A DNA stretch of 64,000 nucleotides from Nematostella vectensis (GCF_932526225.1 NC_064038.1:18587075-18651074), one strand, 5' to 3'; shown: positions 1-11,406, counted from the first letter of the stretch. Notes: generated by a model from the sequence alone, not told the origin. A program made the numbers and translations.

Positions 1-51
1 GGTTAGTACTTGGACGGGTGACCGCTTCGGAATACCGTGTGCTGTAGGCAT
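1..51 (+). rRNA. 5S rRNA, 3' part only (window edge)
   Basis: Positions 70-120 of a 5S gene whose start would lie 69 bases before base 1. It has C at gene position 84 and the cttcgg form at 94-99, a combination otherwise seen in the class D-like copy at 304. Truncated by the window, not by biology. Confidence 0.93.
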
Positions 52-117
52 TTCCTTTTTGTTATCGAGGTACTGACAGGACTGTTATATAATAGATAGA
101 TGTTACACAGTTCTATC

Positions 118-237
118 GTTTACGGCCATACCACTGAGAAAGCACCAGTTCTCGTCCGATCACAGAACTTAAAGTCAGTAGGGCACGGTTAGTACTTGGA
201 CGGGTGACCGCCTGGGAATACCGTGTGCTGTAGGCAT
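118..237 (+). rRNA. 5S rRNA copy, class D (possible pseudogene)
   Basis: First complete copy. It has the class D signature: T3, A30, A47, C51, A56, G57, A68 and C84. These break the 30-47 pair of helix III (A against A) and the 21-57 pair of helix II (G against G), and change box A. Outer helix I and helix V pairing are kept (U3 with G116 wobble, A68 with U107). Confidence 0.9.
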
Positions 238-303
238 TTCCTTTTTGTTATCGAGGTACTCACAGGACTGTTATATAATAGATAGATCTTAAACAGTTCT
301 ATC

Positions 304-423
304 GTTTACGGCCATACCACTGAGAAAGCACCAGTTCTCGTCCGATCACAGAACTTAAAGTCAGTATGGCACGGTTAGTACTTGGACGGGTGACCGCTTC
401 GGAATACCGTGTGCTGTTGGCAT
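304..423 (+). rRNA. 5S rRNA copy, class D variant with damaged helix I
   Basis: Class D signature plus G64T, the cttcgg form at 94-99, and A115T. A115T puts U opposite U4 in helix I, so this copy has more structural defects than ordinary D copies. Probably not a functional 5S. Confidence 0.85.
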
Positions 424-489
424 TTTCTTTTTGTTATCGAGGTACTGACAGTACTGTTATATAATAGATAGATGTTACACAGTTCTATC

Positions 490-609
490 GTTTACGGCCA
501 TACCACTGAGAAAGCACCAGTTCTCGTCCGATCACAGAACTTAAAGTCAGTAGGGCACGGTTAGTACTTGGACGGGTGACCGCCTGGGAATACCGTGTGC
601 TGTACGCAT
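490..609 (+). rRNA. 5S rRNA copy, class D with G116C
   Basis: Class D signature. The 3' end reads gtacgc instead of gtaggc, so U3 faces C116 in helix I. The same gtacgc end recurs in the gacggg copies at 40666, 42712, 49222 and 49594, always followed by the cttatcgatg spacer, so the 3' end was probably acquired together with that spacer. Confidence 0.85.
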
Positions 610-635
610 TTCCTTTTTCTTATCGATGTACTCAC

Positions 636-672
636 AGGACTGTTATATAATAGATAGACCTTACACAGTTCT
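636..672 (+). repeat. Imperfect inverted repeat around the TATA element
   Basis: The left arm aggactgt (636-643) and right arm acagttct (665-672) are reverse complements at 7 of 8 positions, with 21 bases between them that begin with the TATA element. The right arm ends four bases before +1. The pair recurs in nearly all units, and its function is unknown. Confidence 0.6.
644..650 (+). promoter_or_regulatory. TATA-like element of the 5S unit (reference copy)
   Basis: TATATAA lies 32 to 26 bases upstream of the +1 at 676, the distance expected for a TATA-like element of pol III 5S promoters, as known for some invertebrate and fungal 5S genes. Almost every spacer has it at the same place. The bases just after it vary by class (tagatag, tatatatt or aaatctatt). 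Transcriptional function is inferred from position and conservation. Confidence 0.7.
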
Positions 673-675
673 ATC

Positions 676-703
676 GTCTACGGCCATACCACTGAGAAAG
701 CAC

Positions 704-734
<31 letters not shown>

Positions 735-795
735 AGTAGGGCGCGGTTAGTACTTGGATGGGTGACCGCCTGGGAATACCGTGTGCTGTAGGCAT
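676..795 (+). rRNA. 5S rRNA, class A reference copy
   Basis: RNA of the large ribosomal subunit, transcribed by RNA polymerase III. I use this copy as the numbering reference. Helix I pairs 1-9 with 110-118 without a break, counting G-U pairs. Helix II pairs ACTGAG (16-21) with CTCAGT (57-62). Helix V pairs CGCGGT (67-72) with ACCGTG (103-108). The core blocks around positions 30-56 and 71-92 match the invertebrate 5S consensus as I know it. The length of about 120 nt is normal. The start is the G that pairs with C118. Class A is the majority-like form and the best candidate for functional 5S. Confidence 0.96.
725..772 (+). promoter_or_regulatory. Internal control region of the 5S gene (box A, IE, box C)
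   Basis: By position in the gene, box A falls at 725-739, the intermediate element at 742-747 and box C at 755-772. In known type I pol III promoters this region binds TFIIIA and then TFIIIC. Class D alters box A (positions 51, 56, 57), classes D and E alter box C (T84C), and class C alters positions 95 and 97 at the end of box C. Box limits are taken from the known layout of 5S genes, not measured here. Confidence 0.8.
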
Positions 796-799
796 TTCC

Positions 800-804
800 T
801 TTTT
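800..804 (+). terminator. Pol III T-run terminator (reference copy)
   Basis: TTTTT begins five bases after the 120-nt gene end, following a TTT at 795-797. This tttccttttt arrangement closes nearly every unit. A few units have a run of four or eight Ts instead. Confidence 0.85.
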
Positions 805-861
805 GTCATCGAAGTACTCACAGGACTGTTATATAATATATATTTCTTACACAGTTCTGTC

Positions 862-889
862 GTCTACGGCCATACCACTGAGAAAGCAC

Positions 890-920
<31 letters not shown>

Positions 921-981
921 AGTAGGGCGCGGTTAGTACTTGGATGGGTGACCACCTGGGAATACCGTGTGCCGTAGTCAT
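862..981 (+). rRNA. 5S rRNA copy, class A with G93A, T112C, G117T
   Basis: Class A body. G93A gives the cacctggg form seen also in copies carrying G48A. T112C turns the G7-U112 wobble into a Watson-Crick pair, while G117T leaves U2 opposite U117. Mildly diverged. Confidence 0.88.
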
Positions 982-1047
982 TTCCTTTTTGTCATCGAAG
1001 TACTCACAGGACTGTTATATAATAGATAGATCTTACACAGTTCTATC

Positions 1048-1075
1048 GTCTACGGCCATACCACTTAGAAAGCAC

Positions 1076-1106
<31 letters not shown>

Positions 1107-1167
1107 AGTAGGGCGCGTTAAGTACTTGGATGGGTGACCGCTTCGGAATACCGTGTGCTGTAGGCAT
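1048..1167 (+). rRNA. 5S rRNA copy, class C
   Basis: First class C copy: T19, A73, T95, C97. It also has G71T, which removes the G71-C104 pair of helix V. The 19-59 pair of helix II is U against C. Its spacer has the tcatcgaag and tagatagatcttac forms usual for class C. Confidence 0.88.
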
Positions 1168-1233
1168 TTGCTTTTTGTTACCAAAGTACTCACAGGACTG
1201 TTATATAAAATCTATTTCTTACACAGTTCTGTC

Positions 1234-1353
1234 GTCTACGGCCATACCACTGAGAAAGCACCGGTTCTCGTCCGATCACCGTAGTTAAGCTCAGTAGGGC
1301 ACGGTTAGTACTTGGATGGGTGACCGCCTGGGAATACCGTGTGCTGTAGGCAT
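1234..1353 (+). rRNA. 5S rRNA copy, class B
   Basis: Class B: A49T in the bulge next to helix III, and G68A, which replaces the G68-U107 wobble of helix V with an A-U pair. All main helices can form, so this looks functional. As with many B copies, the upstream spacer has the ttaccaaag form and TATATAAAATC. Confidence 0.9.
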
Positions 1354-1419
1354 TTCCTTTTTGTTATCGTGGTACTCACAGGACTGTTATATAATAGATA
1401 GATCTTAAACAGTTCTGTC

Positions 1420-1539
1420 GTCTACGGCCATACCACTGAGAAAGCACCGGTTCTCGTCCGATCACCAAAGTTAAGCTCAGTAGTGCGAGGTAAGTACTTG
1501 GATGGGTGACCGCTTCGGAATACCGTGTGCTGTAGGCAT
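1420..1539 (+). rRNA. 5S rRNA copy, diverged (G48A, G65T, C69A)
   Basis: Class C-like 3' half (A73, T95, C97) with a normal G19. G48A breaks the C29-G48 pair of helix III and C69A breaks the C69-G106 pair of helix V. Likely a decayed copy. Confidence 0.82.
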
Positions 1540-1605
1540 TTCCTTTTTGTTACCGAAGTACTCACAGGACTGTTATATAAAATGTATTTCTTACTCAGTT
1601 CTGTC

Positions 1606-1725
1606 GTCTACGGCCATACCACTGAGAAAGCACCGGTTCTCGTCCGATTACCGTAGTTAAGCTCATTAGGCCACGGTTAGTACTTGGACGGGTGACCGCC
1701 TGGAAATACCGTGTGCTGTAGGCAT
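1606..1725 (+). rRNA. 5S rRNA copy, class E
   Basis: First class E copy: C44T, A49T, G61T, G68A, T84C and G99A, here also G66C. G61T leaves U opposite C17 in helix II. Confidence 0.86.
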
Positions 1726-1791
1726 TTCCTTTTTGTTACCGAAGTACTCACAGGACTGTTATATAATAGATAGATCTTACACAGTTCTATC

Positions 1792-1819
1792 GTCTACGGC
1801 CATACCACTGAGAAAGCAC

Positions 1820-1850
<31 letters not shown>

Positions 1851-1911
1851 AGTAGGGCGCGGTTAGTACTTGGATGGGTGACCGCCTGGGAATACCGTGT
1901 GCTGTAGGCAT
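1792..1911 (+). rRNA. 5S rRNA copy, class A
   Basis: Matches the reference copy at all class-defining positions. Preceded by a ttaccgaag spacer with the tagatagatcttac TATA context. Confidence 0.93.
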
Positions 1912-1977
1912 TTCCTTTTTGTCATCGAAGTACTCACAGGACTGTTATATAATATATATTTCTTACACAGTTCTGGC

Positions 1978-2005
1978 GTCTACGGCCATACAACTGAGAA
2001 AGCAC

Positions 2006-2036
<31 letters not shown>

Positions 2037-2097
2037 AGTAGGGCGCGGTTAGTACTTGGATGGGTGACCGCCTGGGAATACCGTGTGCTGTAGGCAT
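1978..2097 (+). rRNA. 5S rRNA copy, class A with C15A
   Basis: Class A apart from C15A just before helix II. The spacer has the tatatatttcttac form and a private T-to-G change two bases before +1. Confidence 0.9.
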
Positions 2098-2163
2098 TTC
2101 CTTTTTGTCATCGAAGTACTCACAGGACTGTTATATAATAGATAGATCTTACACAGTTCTATC

Positions 2164-2191
2164 GTCTACGGCCATACCACTTAGAAAGCAC

Positions 2192-2222
<31 letters not shown>

Positions 2223-2283
2223 AGTAGGGCGCGGTAAGTACTTGGATGGGTGACCGCTTCGGAATACCGTGTGCTGTAGGCAT
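2164..2283 (+). rRNA. 5S rRNA copy, class C
   Basis: Typical class C: T19, A73, T95, C97, with the class C spacer. A cleaner example of the class than the copy at 1048. Confidence 0.9.
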
Positions 2284-2349
2284 TTCCTTTTTGTTATCGA
2301 GGTACTCACAGGACTGTTATATAATAGATAGATCTTAAACAGTTCTGTC

Positions 2350-2469
2350 GTCTACGACCATACCACTGAGAAAGCACCGGTTCTCGTCCGATCACCGAAT
2401 TTAAGCTAAGTAGGGCGCGGTTAGTACTTGGATGGGTGACCGCCTGGGAATACCGTGTGCTGTAGGCAT
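2350..2469 (+). rRNA. 5S rRNA copy, G8A subclass with C59A
   Basis: G8A puts A opposite C111 in helix I. This copy also has G51T and C59A, the latter breaking the G19-C59 pair of helix II. The preceding spacer is the cttaaac...ctgtc form linked to G8A throughout the array. Confidence 0.87.
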
Positions 2470-2935
2470 TTCCTTTTTGTCATCGAAGTACTCACAGGAC
2501 TGTTATATAATAGATAGATCTTACACAGTTCTATTGTCTACGGCCATACCACTTAGAAAGCACCGGTTCTCGTCCGATCACCGTAGTTAAGCTCAGTAGG
2601 GCACGGTTAGTACTTGGATGGGTGACCGCTTCGGAATACCGTGTGCTGTAGGCATTTCCTTTTTGTTATCGAGGTACTGACAGGACTGTTATATAATAGA
2701 TAGATGTTACACAGTTCTATCGTTTACGGCCATACCACTGAGAAAGCACCAGTTCTCGTCCGATCACAGAACTTAAAGTCAGTATGGCACGGTTAGTACT
2801 TGGACGGGTGACCGCCTGGGAATACCGTGTGCTGTAGGCATTTCCTTTTTGTTATCGAGGTACTCACAGGACTCTTATATAATAGATAGATCTTAAACAG
2901 TTCTATCGTCTACGGCCATACCACTGAGAAAGCAC

Positions 2936-2966
<31 letters not shown>

Positions 2967-3121
2967 AGTAGGGCGCGGTTAGTACTTGGATGGGTGACCG
3001 CCTAGGAATACCGTGTGCTGTAGGCATTTCCTTTTTGTCATCGAAGTACTCACAGGACTGTTATATAATATATATTTCTTACACAGTTCTATCGTCTACG
3101 GCCATACCACTTAGAAAGCAC

Positions 3122-3152
<31 letters not shown>

Positions 3153-3493
3153 AGTAGGGCGCGGTAAGTACTTGGATGGGTGACCGCTTCGGAATACCGT
3201 GTGCTGTAGCCATTTCCTTTTTGTTACCAAAGTACTCACAGGACTGTTATATAAAATCTATTTCTTACACAGTTCTGTCGTTTACGGCCATACCACTGAG
3301 AAAGCACCGGTTCTCGTCCGATCACCGTAGTTAAGCTCAGTAGGGCACTGTTAGTACTTGGATGGGTGACCGCCTGGGAATACCGTGTGCTGTAGGCATT
3401 TCCTTTTTGTTATCGAGGTACTCACAGGACTGTTATATAATACATAGATCTTAAACAGTTCTGTCGTCTACGACCATACCACTGAGAAAGCAC

Positions 3494-3524
<31 letters not shown>

Positions 3525-3679
3525 AGTAGGGCGCGGTTAGTACTTGGATGGGTGACCGCCTGGGAATACCGTGTGCTGTAGGCATTTCCTTTTTGTCATC
3601 GAAGTACTCACAGGACTGTTATATAATAGATAGATCTTACACAGTTCTATCGTCTACGGCCATACCACTTAGAAAGCAC

Positions 3680-3710
<31 letters not shown>

Positions 3711-4237
3711 AGTAGGGCGCGGTAAGTACTTGGATGGGTGACCGCTTCGGAATACCGTGTGCTGTAGGCATTTCCTTTTTGTTATCGAGGTACTGACAGG
3801 ACTGTTATATAATAGATAGATGTTACACAGTTCTATCGTTTACGGCCATACCACTGAGAAAGCACCAGTTCTCGTCCGATCACAGAACTTAAAGTCAGTA
3901 GGGCACGGTTAGTACTTGGACGGGTTACCGCCTGGGAATACCGTGTGCTGTAGGCATTTCCTTTTTGTTATCGAGGTACTCACAGGACTGTTATATAATA
4001 GATAGATCTTAAACAGTTCTATCGTCTACGGCCATACCACTGAGAAAGCTCCGGTTCTCGTCCGATCACTGAAGTTAAGCTCAGTAGGGCGCGGTTAGTA
4101 CTTGGATGGGTGACCGCCTGGGAATACCGTGTGCTGTAGGCATTTCCTTTTTGTTTTCGAAGTACTAACAGGACTGTTATATAATAGATAGATCTTACAC
4201 AGTTCTATCGTCTACGGCCATACCACTGAGAAAGCAC

Positions 4238-4268
<31 letters not shown>

Positions 4269-4423
4269 AGTAGGGCGCGGTTAGTACTTGGATGGGTGAC
4301 CGCCTGGTAATACCGTGTGCTGTAGGCATTTCCTTTTTGTCATCAAAGTACTCACAGGACTGTTATATAATATATATTTCTTACACAGTTCTGTCGTCTA
4401 CGGCCATACCACTGAGAAAGCAC

Positions 4424-4454
<31 letters not shown>

Positions 4455-4609
4455 AGTAGGGCGCGGTTAGTACTTGGATGGGTGACCGCCTGGGAATACC
4501 GTGTGCTGTAGGCATTTCCTTTTTGTCATCGAAGTACTCACAGGACTGTTATATAATAGATAGATCTTACACAGTTCTATCGTCTACGGCCATACCAATT
4601 AGAAAGCAC

Positions 4610-4640
<31 letters not shown>

Positions 4641-4981
4641 AGTAGGGCGCGGTAAGTACTTGGATGGGTGACCGCTTTGGAATAACGTGTGCTGTATTCA
4701 TTTCCTTTTTGTTACCAAAGTACTCACAGGACTGTTATATAAAATCTATTTCTTACACAGTTCTGTCGTCTACGGCCATACCACTGAGAAAGCACCGGTT
4801 CTCGTCCGATCACCGTAGTTAAGCTCAGTAGGGCACGGTTAGTACTTGGATGGGTGACCGCCTGGGAATAACGTGTGCTGTAGGCATTTCCTTTTTGTCA
4901 TCGAAGTACTCACAGGACTGTTATATAATAGAAAGATCTTACACAGTTCTATCGTCTACGGCCATTCCACTTAGAAAGCAC

Positions 4982-5012
<31 letters not shown>

Positions 5013-5353
5013 AGTAGGGCGCGGTAAGTACTTGGATGGGTGACCGCTTCGGAATACCGTGTGCTGTAGGCCCTTCCTTTTTGTTACCAAAGTACTCACA
5101 GGACTGTTATATAAAATCTATTTCTTACACAGTTCTGTCGTCTACGGCCATACCACTGAGAAAGCACCGGTTCTCGTCCGATCACCGTAGTTAAGCTCAG
5201 TAGGGCACGGTTAGTACTTGGATGGGTGACCGCCTGGGAATACCGTGTGCTGTAGGCATTTCCTTTTTGTTATCGAGGTACTCACAGGACTGTTATATAA
5301 TAGATAGATCTTAAACAGTTCTGTCGTCTAAGACCATACCACTGAGAAAGCAC

Positions 5354-5384
<31 letters not shown>

Positions 5385-5539
5385 AGTAGGGCGCGGTTAG
5401 TACTTGGAAGGGTGACCGCCTATGAATACCGTGTGCTGTAGGCATTTCCTTTTTGTCATCGAAGTACTCACAGGACTGTTATATAATAGATAGATCTTAC
5501 ACAGTTCTATCGTCTACGGCCATACCACTTAGAAAGCAC

Positions 5540-5570
<31 letters not shown>

Positions 5571-5911
5571 ATTAGGAAGCGGTAAGTACTTGAATGGGTG
5601 ACCGCTTCGGAATACCGTGTGCTGTAGGCATTTCCTTTTTGTTATCGAGGTACTGACAGGACTGTTATATAATAGATAGATGTTACACAGTTCTATCGTT
5701 TACGGCCATACCACTGAGAAAGCACCAGTTCTCGTCCGATCACAGAACTTAAAGTCAGTATGGCACGGTTAGTACTTGGACGGGTGACCGCCTGGGAATA
5801 CCGTGTGCTGTAGGCATTTCCTTTTTGTTATCGAGGTACTCACAGGACTGTTATATAATAGATAGATCTTAAACAGTTCTATCGTCTACGGCCATACCAC
5901 TGAGAAAGCAC

Positions 5912-5942
<31 letters not shown>

Positions 5943-6283
5943 AGTAGGGCGCGGTTAGTACTTGGATGGGTGACCGCCTGGGAATACCGTGTGCTGTAGG
6001 CATTTACTTTTTGTTTTCGAAGTACTAACAGGACTGTTATATAATAGATAGATCTTACACAGTTCTATCGTCTACGGCCATACCACTGAGAAAGCACCGG
6101 TTCTTGTTCGATCACCGAAGTTAAGCTCAGTAGGGCGCGGTTAGTACTTGGATGGGTGACCGCCTGGGAATACCGTGTGCTGTAGGCATTTCCTTTTTGT
6201 CATCGAAGTACTCACAGGACTGTTATATAATATATATTTCTTACACAGTTCTGTCGTCTACGGCCATACCACTGAGAAAGCAC

Positions 6284-6314
<31 letters not shown>

Positions 6315-6627
6315 AGTAGGGCGCGGTTAGTACTTGGATGGGTGACCGCCTGGGAATACCGTGTGCTGTAGGCATTTCCTTTTTGTCATCGATGTACTCA
6401 CAGGACTGTTATATAATAGATAGATCTTACACAGTTCTGTCGTCTACGGCCATACCACTGAGAAAGCACCGGTTCTCGTCCGATCACCGTAGTTAAGCTC
6501 AGTAGGGCACGGTTAGTACTTGGATGGGTGACCGCCTGGGAATACCGTGTGCTGTAGGCATTTCCTTTTTGTTATCGAGGTACTCACAGGACTGTTATAT
6601 AATAGATAGATATTAAACAGTTCTCTC

Positions 6628-6747
6628 GTCTACGGCCATACCACTGAGAAAGCACCGGTTCTCGTCCGATCACCGTAGTTAAGCTCAGTAGGGCACGGTT
6701 AGTACTTGGATGGGTGACCGCCTGGGAATACCGTGTGCTGTAGGCAT
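6628..6747 (+). rRNA. 5S rRNA copy, class B with marked spacer
   Basis: Class B gene whose spacer reads tattaaac...ctctc. The same unit is found at 30628 and 34720 but not in the block at 13.5-16.8 kb, so it marks a one-unit loss from that block, or a gain in the others. Confidence 0.88.
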
Positions 6748-6841
6748 TTCCTTTTTGTTATCGAGGTACTCACAGGACTGTTATATAATAGATAGATCTT
6801 AAACAGTTCTGTCGTCTACGACCATACCACTGAGAAAGCAC

Positions 6842-6872
<31 letters not shown>

Positions 6873-7338
6873 AGTAGGGCGCGGTAAGTACTTGGATGGG
6901 TGACCGCCTGGGAATACCGTGTGCTGTAGGCATTTCCTTTTTGTCATCGAAGTACTCACAGGACTGTTAGATAATAGATAGATCTTACACAGTTCTATCG
7001 TCTACGGCCATACCACTTAGAAAGCACCGGTTTTCGTCCGATCACCGAAGTTAAGCTCAGTAGGGCGCGGTAAGTACTTGGATGGGTGACCGCCTGGGAA
7101 TACCGTGTGCTGTAGGCATTTCCTTTTTGTCATCGAAGTACTCACAGGACTGTTATATAATAGATAGATCTTACACAGTTCTATCGTTTACGGCCATACC
7201 ACTGAGAAAGCACCAGTTCTCGTCCGATCACAGAACTTAAAGTCAGTAGGGCACGGTTAGTAGTTGGACGGGTGACCGCCTGGGAATACCGTGTGCTGTA
7301 GGCATTTCCTTTTTATTATCGAGGTACTCACAGGACTG

Positions 7339-7347
7339 TTTTATAGC
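7339..7347 (+). promoter_or_regulatory. Altered TATA element before the gene at 7372
   Basis: The usual TATATAATAGA reads TTTATAGCAGA here, with the same length. The gene downstream (7372-7491) is a plain class A sequence, so this is a nearly normal 5S with a changed upstream element. Confidence 0.65.
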
Positions 7348-7371
7348 AGATAGATCTTAAACAGTTCTATC

Positions 7372-7399
7372 GTCTACGGCCATACCACTGAGAAAGCAC

Positions 7400-7430
<31 letters not shown>

Positions 7431-7491
7431 AGTAGGGCGCGGTTAGTACTTGGATGGGTGACCGCCTGGGAATACCGTGTGCTGTAGGCAT
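7372..7491 (+). rRNA. 5S rRNA copy, class A behind an altered TATA element
   Basis: Class A gene without notable changes. Its counterpart at 15742 has the normal TATATAATAGA, so the promoter change here is private and recent. Confidence 0.9.
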
Positions 7492-7585
7492 TTACTTTTT
7501 GTTTTCGAAGTACTAACAGGACTGTTATATAATAGATAGATCTTACACAGTTCTATCGTCTACGGCCATACCACTGAAAAAGCAC

Positions 7586-7616
<31 letters not shown>

Positions 7617-8143
7617 AGTAGGGCGCGGTTATTACTTGGATGGGTGACCGCCTGGGAATACCGTGTGCTGTAGGCATTTCCTTTTTGTCATCGAAGTACT
7701 CACAGGACTGTTATATAATATATATTTCTTACACAGTTCTGTCGTCTACGGCCATACCACTGAGAAAGCACCGGTTCTCGTCCGATCACCGAATTTAAGC
7801 TCAGTAGGGCGCGGTAAGTACTTGGATGGGTGACCGCTTCGGAATACCGTGTGCTGTTGGCATTTCCTTTTTGTTATCGAGGTACTGACAGTACTGTTAT
7901 ATAGTAGATAGATGTTACACAGTTCTATCGTTTACGGCCATACCACTGAGAAAGCACCAGTTCTCGTCCGATCACAGAACTTAAAGTCAGTAGGGCACGG
8001 TTAGTACTTGGACGGGTGACCGCCTGGGAATACCGTGTGCTGTAGGCATTTCCTTTTTGTTATCGAGGTACTCACAGGACTGTTATATAATAGATAGATC
8101 TTAAACTGTTCTAACGTCTACGGCCATACCACTGAGAAAGCAC

Positions 8144-8174
<31 letters not shown>

Positions 8175-8301
8175 AGTAGGGCGCGGTTAGTACTTGGATG
8201 GGTGACCGCCTGGGAATACCGTGTGCTGTAGGCATTTCCTTTTTGTCATCGAAGTACTCACGGGACTGTTATATAATATATATTTCTTACACAGTTCTGT
8301 C

Positions 8302-8421
8302 GGTTACGGCCATACCACTGAGAAAGCACCGGTTCTCGTCCGATCACCGAATTTAAGCTCAGTAGGGCGCGGTTAGTACTTGGATGGGTGACCGCCTGGG
8401 AATACCGTGTGCTGTAGGCAT
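8302..8421 (+). rRNA. 5S rRNA copy, class A-like with T2G and C3T
   Basis: Begins ggttacgg. T2G faces G117 and C3T pairs with G116 only by wobble, so the end of helix I is weakened. Also has G51T. Confidence 0.85.
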
Positions 8422-8487
8422 TTCCTTTTTGTCATCGAAGTACTCACAGGACTGTTATAAAATAGATAGATCTTACACAGTTCTATC

Positions 8488-8515
8488 ATCTACGGCCATA
8501 CCACTTAGAAAGCAC

Positions 8516-8546
<31 letters not shown>

Positions 8547-8607
8547 AGTAGGGCGCGGTAAGTACTTGGATGGGTGACCGCTTCGGAATACCGTGTGCTG
8601 TAGGCAT
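8488..8607 (+). rRNA. 5S rRNA copy, class C with A at +1
   Basis: The +1 base is A instead of G (ctatcatctacgg), leaving A opposite C118. The same linked change occurs in class C copies at 12208, 24112, 38248 and 46990, so it is an inherited sublineage and not a reading error. Confidence 0.87.
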
Positions 8608-8859
8608 TTCCTTTTTGTTATCGAGGTACTGACAGGACTGTTATATAATAGATAGATGTTACACAGTTCTATCGTTTACGGCCATACCACTGAGAAAGCA
8701 CCAGTTCTCGTCCGATCACAGAACTTAAAGTCAGTATGGCACGGTTAGTACTTGGACGGGTGACCGCCTGGGAATACCGTGTGCTGTAGGCATTTCCTTT
8801 TTGTTATCGAGGTACTCACAGGACTGTTATAAAAAAGATAGATCTTAAACAGTTCTATC

Positions 8860-8887
8860 GTCTACGGCCATACCACTGAGAAAGCAC

Positions 8888-8918
<31 letters not shown>

Positions 8919-8979
8919 AGTAGGGCGCGGTTAGTACTTGGATGGGTGACCGCCTGGGAATACCGTGTGCTGTAGGCAT
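8860..8979 (+). rRNA. 5S rRNA copy, class A with changed TATA context
   Basis: Class A gene. The upstream element reads TTATAAAAAAGAT instead of TTATATAATAGAT, a private change that keeps an AT-rich TATA-like core. Confidence 0.88.
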
Positions 8980-9073
8980 TTACTTTTTGTTTTCGAAGTA
9001 CTAACAGGACTGTTATATAATAGATAGATCTTACACAGTTCTATCGTCTACGGCCATACCACTGAGAAAGCAC

Positions 9074-9104
<31 letters not shown>

Positions 9105-9259
9105 AGTAGGGCGCGGTTAGTACTTGGATGGGTGACCGCCTGGGAATACCGTGTGCTGTAGGCATTTCCTTTTTGTCATCGAAGTACTCACAGGACTGTT
9201 ATATAATATATATTTCTTACACAGTTCTGTCGTCTACGGCCATACCACTGAGAAAGCAC

Positions 9260-9290
<31 letters not shown>

Positions 9291-9445
9291 AGTAGGGCGC
9301 GGTTAGTACTTGGATGGGTGACCGCCTGGGAATACCGTCTGCTGTAGGCATTTCATTTTTGTCATCGAAGTACTCACAGGACTGTTATATAATAGATAGA
9401 TCTTACACAGTTCTATCGTCTACGGCCATACCACTTAGAAAGCAC

Positions 9446-9476
<31 letters not shown>

Positions 9477-9817
9477 AGTAGGGCGCGGTAAGTACTTGGA
9501 TGGGTGACCGCTTCGGAATACCGTGTGCTGTAGGCATTTCCTTTTTGTTACCAAAGTACTCACAGGACTGTTATATAAAATCTATTTCTTACACAGTTCT
9601 GTCGTCTACGGCCATACCACTGAGAAAGCACCGGTTCTCGTCCGATCACCGTAGTTAAGCTCAGTAGGGCACGGTTAGTACTTGGATGGGTGACCGCCTG
9701 GGAATACCGTGTGCTGTAGGCATTTCCTTTTTGTTATCTAGGTACTCACAGGACTGTTATATAATAGATAGATCTTAAACAGTTCTATCGTCTACGGCCA
9801 TACCACTGAGAAAGCAC

Positions 9818-9848
<31 letters not shown>

Positions 9849-10003
9849 AGTAGGGCGCGGTTAGTACTTGGATGGGTGACCGCCTGGGAATACCGTGTGC
9901 TGTAGGCATTTACCTTTTGTTTTCGAAGTACTAACAGGACTGTTATATAATAGATAGATCTTACACAGTTCTATCGTCTACGGCCATACCACTGAAAAAG
10001 CAC

Positions 10004-10034
<31 letters not shown>

Positions 10035-10375
10035 AGTAGGGCGCGGTTAGTACTTGGATGGGTTACCGCCTGGGAATACCGTGTGCTGTAGGCATTTCCT
10101 TTTTGTCATCGAAGTACTCACAGGACTGTTATATAATATATATTTCTTACACAGTTCTGTCGTCTACGGCCATACCACTGAGAAAGCACCGGTTCTCGTC
10201 CGATTACCGTAGTTAAGCTCATTAGGGCACGGTTAGTACTTGGACGGGTGACCGCCTGGAAATACCGTGTGCTGTAGGCATTTTCTTTTTGTTAACGAAG
10301 TACTCACAGGACTGTTATATAAAATCTATTTCTTACACAGTTCTGTCGTCTACGGCCATACCACTTAGAAAGCAC

Positions 10376-10406
<31 letters not shown>

Positions 10407-10747
10407 AGTAGGGCGCGGTAAGTACATGGATGAGTGACCGCTTCGGAATACCGTGTGCTGTAGGCATTTCCTTTTTGTTACCAAAGTGCTCACAGGACTG
10501 TTATATAAAATCTATTTCTTACACAGTTCTGTCGTCTACGGCCATACCACTGAGAAAGCACCGGTTCTCGTCCGATCACCGAATTTAAGCTCAGTAGGGC
10601 GCGGTAAGTACTTGGATGGGTGACCGCTTCGGAATACCGTGTGCTGTAGGCATTTCCTTTTTGTCATCGAAGTACTCACAGGACTGTTATATAATAGATA
10701 GATCTTACACAGTTCTATCGTCTACGGCCATACCACTTAGAAAGCAC

Positions 10748-10778
<31 letters not shown>

Positions 10779-11402
10779 AGTAGGGCGCGGTAAGTACTTG
10801 GATGGGTGACCGCTTCGGAATACCGTGTGCTGTAGGCATTTCCTTTTTGTTACCAAAGTACTCACAGGACTGTTATATAAAATCTTTTTCTTACACAGTT
10901 CTGTCGTCTACGGCCATACCACTGAGAAAGCACCGGTTCTCGTCCGATTACCGTAGTTAAGCTCATTAGGGCACGGTTAGTACTTGGACGGGTGACCGCC
11001 TGGAAATACCGTGTGCTGTAGGCATTTTCTTTTTGTTAACGAAGTACTCACAGGACTGTTATATAAAATCTATTTCTTACACAGTTCTGTCGTCTACGGC
11101 CATACCACTGAGAAAGCACCGGTTCTCGTCCGATCACCGTAGTTAAGCTCAGAAGGGCACGGTTAGTACTTGGATGGGTGACCGCTTCGGAATACCGTGT
11201 GCTGTAGGCATTTCCTTTTTGTTACCGAAGTACTCACAGGACTGTTATATCAAATCTATTTCTTACACAGTTCTGTCGTCTACGGCCATACCACTGAGAA
11301 AGCACCGGTTCTCGTCCGATCACCGTAGTTAAGCTCAGTAGGGCACGGTTAGTACTTGGATGGGTGACCGCCTGGGAATACCGTGTGCTGTAGGCATTTC
11401 CA

Positions 11403-11406
11403 TTTT
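11403..11406 (+). terminator. Short T-run (TTTT) terminator
   Basis: The unit after the gene at 11278 ends in ccattttg, so the T-run is four instead of five. The same form is at 27027-27030, 59204-59207 and 62924-62927. Four Ts are the minimum that usually stops pol III in animals, so some read-through is possible. Confidence 0.6.

Larger units (their letters stand above)
4954..8400 (+). repeat. Higher-order block, left copy
   Basis: This block corresponds to about 13.5-16.8 kb. The offset is 46 units up to the unit at 6628 and 45 units after it, because that unit is missing from the second copy. Diagnostic marks shared by both: ggcccttcc after the gene (5069, 13625), C6A+G8A genes (5326, 13882), cattaggaagcgg genes (5512, 14068) and D copies (5698, 14254). 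Parts recur at 29.0-33.4 and 33.4-37.5 kb. Confidence 0.8.

Noticed and set aside
238-303. Spliced-leader RNA, tRNA or U6 gene in the spacer
   Set aside because: The 66-bp spacer is too short and shows no Sm site, tRNA boxes or U6 sequence. Linked 5S-SL repeats known from some animals are not seen here.
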